Assembly: GCA_013361975.1 (NCBI GenBank)
Contig: JABFXB010000365.1
Coordinates: forward strand, 1-9,690
Reading direction: 5' to 3'
DNA length: 9,690 bases
Origin: Dermatophilaceae bacterium
Lineage (GTDB): Bacteria; Actinomycetota; Actinomycetes; Actinomycetales; Dermatophilaceae
Shown here: piece after piece, positions 5,837 to 9,690 of the stretch
Layout of the letters: every line of letters begins with the position of its first letter
Position numbering within the stretch: the stretch's first letter is position 1
Notes under the pieces: generated by a model
What the model was told of the DNA's origin: nothing
Databases searched by the model: none
What the model saw: only the letters and a program-made list of their open reading frames with translations
Position numbers and translations under genes: made by a program

Positions 5837-6370
5837 ATGAGCAGTGCGTCGAGAGAGAAGACCCTCATCCTGATGCGCCACGCCAAGGCCGAGGAGGGAC
5901 TGGGCAAGGCCGACCACGACCGCGAGCTGGCGGCGCGGGGTCGGCGCGACGCCAAGGCCGCCGGCAGATGGCTGCACGAGCAGGGCCTCGTGCCCGACCT
6001 CGTCATCTGCTCGACGGCGCAGCGCACCCGGCAGACGTGGGAGGAGGCCTGTCACGGCGGTGCGCACACCGAGTTCGTCGAGTACCGCCGCAGCGTCTAC
6101 CTCGGCGGCTCCGAGCAGACGCTCGAGACGGTGCGCGAAGACGCCGGCGAGACCACGACGGTGCTGGTCGTCGGGCACAACCCGACGATGGCCCAGCTGA
6201 CCAGCCTGCTCACCGACGGCGAGGGGTCACGTGAGGCCCACGACGCCCTCGGGGAGGGGTTCGTGACGAGTGGTCTCGCGGTCCTGAGGTATGCCGGCGA
6301 GTGGGCCGACATCGACTTCGGCTCGTGTGCCCTGACCCGTTTCCACGTCAGCCGCGGGCACGACGACTGA
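5837..6370 (+). CDS. SixA-like histidine phosphatase
   Basis: The 177-residue protein is a small branch-2-size histidine phosphatase of the SixA type, which removes phosphate from phosphohistidine through a phosphohistidine enzyme intermediate. The N-terminal catalytic motif is LMRHAKAE (Arg14, nucleophile His15). The conserved Arg of the middle region is in CSTAQRTRQT (Arg63 or Arg65), an acidic residue follows (Glu82), and the second catalytic His is in VVGHNPTMAQL (His114). It lacks a signal peptide, so it is cytoplasmic. In E. coli SixA acts on phosphohistidine proteins of two-component or phosphotransferase systems; the partner here is not known, and no histidine kinase or phosphotransferase gene lies in the window. 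The start at 5837 fits the usual short lead into the first strand and an apparent leaderless promoter. ilvD follows after 71 bases but has its own promoter signals. Confidence 0.88.
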   Translation: MSSASREKTLILMRHAKAEEGLGKADHDRELAARGRRDAKAAGRWLHEQGLVPDLVICSTAQRTRQTWEEACHGGAHTEFVEYRRSVYLGGSEQTLETVREDAGETTTVLVVGHNPTMAQLTSLLTDGEGSREAHDALGEGFVTSGLAVLRYAGEWADIDFGSCALTRFHVSRGHDD

Positions 6371-6403
6371 GGGCGCCGCCACCGCCGATCAGGCTGTGAG
6401 ATG

Positions 6404-6426
6404 CGGTGTCCACCCAGCGGACACCG
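6404..6426. promoter_or_regulatory. Perfect inverted repeat over the ilvD promoter
   Basis: CGGTGTCC (6404-6411) and GGACACCG (6419-6426) are exact inverted copies with a 7-base spacer. The repeat ends 3 bases before the -10 hexamer and covers the -35 region of ilvD, where a repressor would block polymerase. It also begins 34 bases after the sixA-like stop and could fold as a terminator hairpin for that gene (7-base loop, then UCCUAUGCU). Both roles may apply. Confidence 0.6.
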
Positions 6427-6435
6427 TCCTATGCT
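6406..6435 (+). promoter_or_regulatory. Candidate leaderless promoter of ilvD
   Basis: TATGCT (6430-6435) is a good -10 and ends 6 bases before the ATG at 6442. The -35, GTGTCC (6406-6411, 18-base spacer), is weak and lies inside the left arm of the inverted repeat. No Shine-Dalgarno precedes the ATG. A weak -35 under a dyad may mean that a regulator adjusts this promoter. Confidence 0.5.
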
Positions 6436-6441
6436 GCAGCC

Positions 6442-8142
6442 ATGACGCAGACGCCTGACATCAAGCCCCGCAGCCGCGACGTCACCGACGGTCTCGAGAA
6501 GACCGCGGCTCGGGGGATGCTCCGGGCGGTAGGCCTCGGCGACGACGACTTCGCCAAGCCGCAGATCGGCGTCGCGAGCTCGTGGAACGAGATCACGCCC
6601 TGCAACCTCTCGCTCGACCGGCTCGCCAAGGCCGTCAAGGACGGCGTGCACGCCGGAGGGGGCTACCCGCTCGAGTTCGGCACCATCTCCGTCTCCGACG
6701 GCATCTCGATGGGGCACGAGGGCATGCACTTCAGCCTCGTGTCGCGCGAGATCATCGCCGACTCGGTCGAGACCGTCATGAACGCCGAGCGCCTCGACGG
6801 CTCAGTGCTGCTCGCGGGTTGCGACAAGTCCCTGCCGGGCATGCTCATGGCGGCCGCGCGGCTGAACCTCTCGTCGGTCTTCCTGTATGCCGGCACCATC
6901 CTCCCGGGCGTCGCCAAGCTGAGCGACGGCACCGAGAAGGAGGTCACGATCATCGACGCGTTCGAGGCCGTCGGTGCATGCAACGCCGGGCTCATGTCGC
7001 GCGAGGACGTCGACGCCATCGAGCGCGCCATCTGCCCTGGCGAGGGCGCCTGCGGCGGCTTCTACACCGCCAACACGATGGCCGCCGTCGCCGAGGCGAT
7101 CGGCATGTCGATCCCCGGCTCGGCCGCGCCGCCGGCCACCGACCGCCGCCGCGACATGTACGCCCGCAAGTCGGGTGAGGCGGTCGTCGAGCTGCTCCGC
7201 CGCGGCATCACGGCGCGCGACATCATGACCAAGCCCGCGTTCGAGAACGCCATCGCCGTCGTGATGGCCTTCGGCGGCTCCACCAACGCGGTGCTGCACC
7301 TGCTCGCCATCGCGCACGAGGCCGAGGTCGACCTCACCATCGAGGACTTCCGCCGCATCGGCGCCAAGGTGCCGCACCTCGCCGACGTCAAGCCGTTCGG
7401 CAGCTTCGTCATGAAGGACATCGACCACATCGGCGGCATCCCCGTCGTCATGAAGACGCTCCTCGAGGCGGGCCTGCTCGACGGCGACTGCCTCACCGTG
7501 ACCGGCAAGACGATGGCCGAGAACCTCGAGGAGATCAACCCGCCCCACATCGACGGCCGCGTCATCCGCCAGATGGCCCAGCCGATCCACAAGACGGGCG
7601 GCCTGACGATCCTCACCGGCTCGCTCGCGCCCGAGGGTGCGGTCGTGAAGTCGGCTGGCTTCGACGAGTCCGTCTTCGAGGGGACCGCCCGCGTCTTCGA
7701 CGGCGAGCGCGCCGCGATGGACGCGGTCGAGAACGGCTCGCTGAAGAAGAACGACGTCGTCGTCATCCGCTACGAGGGCCCCAAGGGCGGGCCCGGCATG
7801 CGCGAGATGCTCGCCGTGACCGGCGCCATCAAGGGCGCCGGCCTCGGCAAGGACGTCCTGCTCCTCACCGACGGCCGCTTCTCCGGCGGCACGACCGGCC
7901 TCTGCGTCGGACACGTGGCTCCCGAGGCCGTCGACGAGGGGCCGATCGCGTTCGTCCGCGACGGCGACACGATCCGCCTCGACGTCGCGAGCGGCACGCT
8001 CGACGTGCTCGTCGACGACGAGGAGATGCGGCGTCGTCGCGCCGAGGGCGTCACGCACCCCGAGCCGAAGTACACCCGCGGCGTCCTCGCGAAGTACCGC
8101 AAGCTCGTCGGCAGCGCCAGCGGCGGCGCCGTCTGCGGCTGA
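6442..8142 (+). CDS. ilvD: Dihydroxy-acid dehydratase
   Basis: The 566-residue enzyme dehydrates 2,3-dihydroxyisovalerate and 2,3-dihydroxy-3-methylvalerate to the 2-keto acids that precede valine, leucine and isoleucine, in the cytoplasm. The length is that of IlvD. The three expected iron-sulfur cysteines are in ITPCNLSL (Cys54), AGCDKSLPGM (Cys127, family signature 1) and GEGACGGFYTAN (Cys204). Signature 2, TDGRFSGGTTGLCVGHVAPE, spans about 476-495 and includes the catalytic-site Ser481. The C-terminus (EPKYTRGVLAKYRKL, ending GAVCG) is complete. Such a short C-terminal form with three cysteines fits the [2Fe-2S] type known in actinobacteria, though cluster type is inferred. ATG at 6442 is chosen over an in-frame GTG at 6406 because the latter lies inside the palindrome and upstream of the -10. 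No other ilv gene is in the window, so it stands alone. Confidence 0.97.
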   Translation: MTQTPDIKPRSRDVTDGLEKTAARGMLRAVGLGDDDFAKPQIGVASSWNEITPCNLSLDRLAKAVKDGVHAGGGYPLEFGTISVSDGISMGHEGMHFSLVSREIIADSVETVMNAERLDGSVLLAGCDKSLPGMLMAAARLNLSSVFLYAGTILPGVAKLSDGTEKEVTIIDAFEAVGACNAGLMSREDVDAIERAICPGEGACGGFYTANTMAAVAEAIGMSIPGSAAPPATDRRRDMYARKSGEAVVELLRRGITARDIMTKPAFENAIAVVMAFGGSTNAVLHLLAIAHEAEVDLTIEDFRRIGAKVPHLADVKPFGSFVMKDIDHIGGIPVVMKTLLEAGLLDGDCLTVTGKTMAENLEEINPPHIDGRVIRQMAQPIHKTGGLTILTGSLAPEGAVVKSAGFDESVFEGTARVFDGERAAMDAVENGSLKKNDVVVIRYEGPKGGPGMREMLAVTGAIKGAGLGKDVLLLTDGRFSGGTTGLCVGHVAPEAVDEGPIAFVRDGDTIRLDVASGTLDVLVDDEEMRRRRAEGVTHPEPKYTRGVLAKYRKLVGSASGGAVCG

Positions 8143-8480
8143 GGCCCGTCCCCGTCGAGGTGTAGCTGGTTCACCGACAGCGTCACCCGGCAGCTTCGCT
8201 CGCCCGTCGGCTCGACGACGTGGTGAGCCACGGTGCGGGTCCCCGGGCCGCCCGACTCCCAGGTGAACGAGCGCCCGGGGGTCAGGGCGGTCACGGTCCA
8301 CCTCACGGTCGGGATGCGCGGCTGGTCGATGGTCGCCGTCGCGCCGACCCGGAGCGGCCCGTCGTGCAGCGTCACGCTGCGCACCGACGGGGTCCACTCG
8401 GGCCAGCGTTCGGCGTCGCTGAGGATGTCCCAGACCCGGTGCGACGGGGCGTCGACGTCGACGCCGACGTGCTGCTCCAC
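7770..8480 (-). pseudogene. SRPBCC-domain gene truncated at its 3' end, frame running antisense into ilvD
   Basis: From GTG at 8480 the first 104 or so residues read as a polyketide-cyclase/START-like SRPBCC domain: strand EQHVGVDVDAP, helix SHRVWDILSDAERWPEWTP, then strands through VRSVTLHDG, WTVTALTPG, FTWESGGPG, TVAHHVVEP and CRVTLSVNQ (ending near 8169). The family then needs a long C-terminal helix of some 35-40 residues. Instead only about 26 bases remain before the ilvD stop codon at 8142, and the frame continues for 373 bases antisense to ilvD as low-complexity Arg/Ser/Pro, stopping at 7770. ilvD itself is complete, so the loss is on the SRPBCC side. The start is well supported: AGGAGG lies 4 bases upstream and 9 bases separate it from the GNAT stop, so it is still translated by coupling. 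It could make a partial or aberrant protein. The ancestral ligand is not known. Confidence 0.6.
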
Positions 8481-8489
8481 GACGCCTCC

Positions 8490-9470
8490 TCAGGCCTCGA
8501 CGGTGGCCACGTCGGCCGCCCAGTGGCGCCACACCGAGGTCACCTGCATGCCCACCTTCTCGTAGAGCCCGAGCGCGCCGGTGCGTGAGTCGGTCGACAG
8601 CTCCGACCGGTCACCCCCGTGGGCGCGCCCGACCTCGAACGCGTCGACGAGCAGGGCCCGCGCCAGGCCGCGACCACGCTGGTCGCGGCGCACCGCGAGC
8701 TTGTCGACGTAGGCGCAGCCGCTCGAGACGATGACGAACGCCATGCCCACGACCTCACCGGCCGGGTCGACCATGAGGCGCAGCTGCCAGGGCTCGTAGC
8801 CGGGGCGGTTGACAACGGTGGCTGCCCATTCCTCGAAGCTCGATCGCTCGCGCTCGGACCACTCGAGGAACGCGTCCTCGTTGACGGTCCACGCCGCCTC
8901 GAGGTCGGCCTGGTCACGAGGCTCGCGGACGGCATACCCCTCGGGCGTCGGCTGGGGCACGATCGACGCCCCGGCCGACATCTCGAGCACCCACGACGTC
9001 CAGAGATTGCGGTAGCCGAGGGCGGCGAAGAGCCGCTCGCCCGCGGAGTCGCCGGGCACGGGCTGGCCGACGACGGTGCCACCATCACGCGCGCCGATCG
9101 CACGGGTCCAGCGCGACAGCGCGGTCCCGATGCCACGGCCGCGGTATGCCGGGTCGACCGCACCGTCGGCCCAGCGCGCCTTGTACACCTCGGCGTACGC
9201 GACGAGGCGCTCCCCGTCGAGAACGCCCACGGACTGGGTGGCGAGGTCGAAGGCGGGTCGCTGCCAGTCGCCGACGATGTCGGCCTCCTCGATGAGGACC
9301 TCGCCGACGTCGTGCCGCTCGCAGGTGGCCATGAGGCTGGCGACCGCTGCCGCGTCGTCCCGCGCCAGCGGCCGCACGGTGAGCGAGTCCGAGCCGGTGG
9401 GCAGCACGAGCGGCACGGGCTCGCGCCGGGAGGTCGGGGCGGGGACGTGGTCGGCGACGGTGCGGCTCAT
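8490..9470 (-). CDS. GNAT-family acetyltransferase with two tandem domains
   Basis: The 326-residue protein holds two GNAT folds, which transfer an acyl group, usually acetyl, from CoA to an amine. Domain 1 spans about 30-165 with the CoA-binding loop YRGRGIGTA (Arg110, Gly111, Gly113, Gly115) and the late helix GERLFAALGYRN. Domain 2 spans about 177-318 with VDKLAVRRDQRGRGLARALL (CoA loop Gln264 to Ala270) and the C-terminal TGALGLYEKVGMQ. Both loops look competent. Tandem GNATs include mycothiol synthase MshD, but the text here does not look like MshD to me, so the substrate is left open. Residues 1-29 are polar and not part of the fold. ATG at 9470 is chosen; a TTG at 9506 in frame would coincide with the candidate -35. 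It is followed 9 bases later by the SRPBCC remnant, whose ribosome binding site begins at this gene's stop codon. Confidence 0.88.
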   Translation of the reverse strand: MSRTVADHVPAPTSRREPVPLVLPTGSDSLTVRPLARDDAAAVASLMATCERHDVGEVLIEEADIVGDWQRPAFDLATQSVGVLDGERLVAYAEVYKARWADGAVDPAYRGRGIGTALSRWTRAIGARDGGTVVGQPVPGDSAGERLFAALGYRNLWTSWVLEMSAGASIVPQPTPEGYAVREPRDQADLEAAWTVNEDAFLEWSERERSSFEEWAATVVNRPGYEPWQLRLMVDPAGEVVGMAFVIVSSGCAYVDKLAVRRDQRGRGLARALLVDAFEVGRAHGGDRSELSTDSRTGALGLYEKVGMQVTSVWRHWAADVATVEA

Positions 9471-9477
9471 GCCGGCC

Positions 9478-9506
9478 AGTGTCGCGACGCGTGCCGGGCC
9501 CGACAA
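9478..9506 (-). promoter_or_regulatory. Candidate leaderless promoter of the GNAT gene
   Basis: On the minus strand TTGTCG (9501-9506), a 17-base spacer and GACACT (9478-9483) lie 7 bases before the ATG at 9470. No Shine-Dalgarno precedes the ATG. The -10 match is modest. Confidence 0.4.
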
Positions 9507-9645
9507 CCGACTTTCGGCCGGCTCGTGCGGGTCTGACAGTGGGTGAGATCACGATGCCACATCCTGAGACGCCGGTGACCGCCGATTGACACCACTGGGG
9601 CCGCGTAGGACGGTTGTCACGTGGCCCGACTCCTCGTACTTCCCT

Positions 9646-9678
9646 AGCGCGCCGACCAGCTCCACCGGTCAGCGCGCT
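9646..9678. terminator. Hairpin near the right edge, possible terminator
   Basis: AGCGCGC (9646-9652) pairs with GCGCGCT (9672-9678), and inside it GACC (9654-9657) pairs with GGTC (9667-9670) across one mismatch, leaving a 9-base loop. No T-run follows on either strand. It may terminate a gene beyond the right edge or belong to its upstream region. From 9507 to 9690 I see no supported gene; two tiny plus-strand frames (from ATG 9553, 11 codons, and from GTG 9621, 8 codons) are not supported. Confidence 0.35.
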
Positions 9679-9690
9679 CCCTTCCGTCCC

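Noticed and set aside
6802..8532. A long minus-strand open frame (576 codons) antisense to ilvD
   Set aside because: The composition is Arg/Ala/Gly/Asp-rich without motifs and mirrors ilvD codons; ilvD has both family signatures and its cysteines.
8490..9470. The tandem GNAT as mycothiol synthase MshD
   Set aside because: The double-domain size is similar, but the sequence around both CoA loops and the C-terminus does not match MshD as I recall it, so no symbol was given.
9553..9647. Two very short plus-strand frames as leader peptides or a small gene
   Set aside because: At 11 and 8 codons, without Shine-Dalgarno sites or a run of regulatory codons, and with no downstream gene visible, they cannot be supported.

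Overview
The window is high-GC DNA with strong G/C bias at third codon positions. It carries a Tat-exported multicopper oxidase, YhgE/Pip-type membrane protein genes, several genes without Shine-Dalgarno sequences, and an IlvD ending in a form typical of actinobacteria. This suggests a chromosomal segment of an actinomycete, perhaps of the Micrococcales; that placement is inference from style, not from a marker gene. I see no insertion sequence, phage gene, CRISPR array, tRNA or rRNA.

Layout. (1) Positions 1-1943, minus strand: a bilirubin-oxidase-like multicopper oxidase with a Tat signal, followed 11 bases later by a histidine-containing membrane protein that runs off the left edge. (2) 1944-2304: a non-coding stretch holding the oxidase's 5' region and a strong hairpin that probably ends tetR transcription. 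(3) 2305-5765: a divergent regulator/export-type module. A TetR repressor on the minus strand faces an ABC-ATPase-like gene overlapping by ATGA a YhgE/Pip membrane protein on the plus strand. The short space between them holds two ATAC/GTAT dyads that cover both promoters. The ABC-like protein lacks every catalytic residue of an ABC ATPase that can be placed by alignment by eye, so it looks like a pseudo-ATPase. (4) 5837-8142, plus strand: a SixA-like histidine phosphatase, then ilvD (dihydroxy-acid dehydratase). Each has its own apparent leaderless promoter, and a perfect 8-base-arm inverted repeat lies over the ilvD promoter. (5) 7770-9470, minus strand: a tandem-GNAT acetyltransferase followed 9 bases later by an SRPBCC gene that has lost its 3' end; its frame now runs on antisense into ilvD. 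(6) 9471-9690: the GNAT promoter and a hairpin near the right edge, with no supported gene.

How the genes relate. The oxidase and the membrane protein probably form one transcription unit acting at or outside the membrane. The TetR, pseudo-ABC and YhgE genes form a classic self-regulated module. The sixA-like gene and ilvD are neighbours but appear separately promoted. The most distinctive observations are the pseudo-ATPase paired with a YhgE protein, the ilvD operator-like palindrome, the eroded SRPBCC gene, and four gene starts with a -10-like hexamer 6-8 bases before the start codon.
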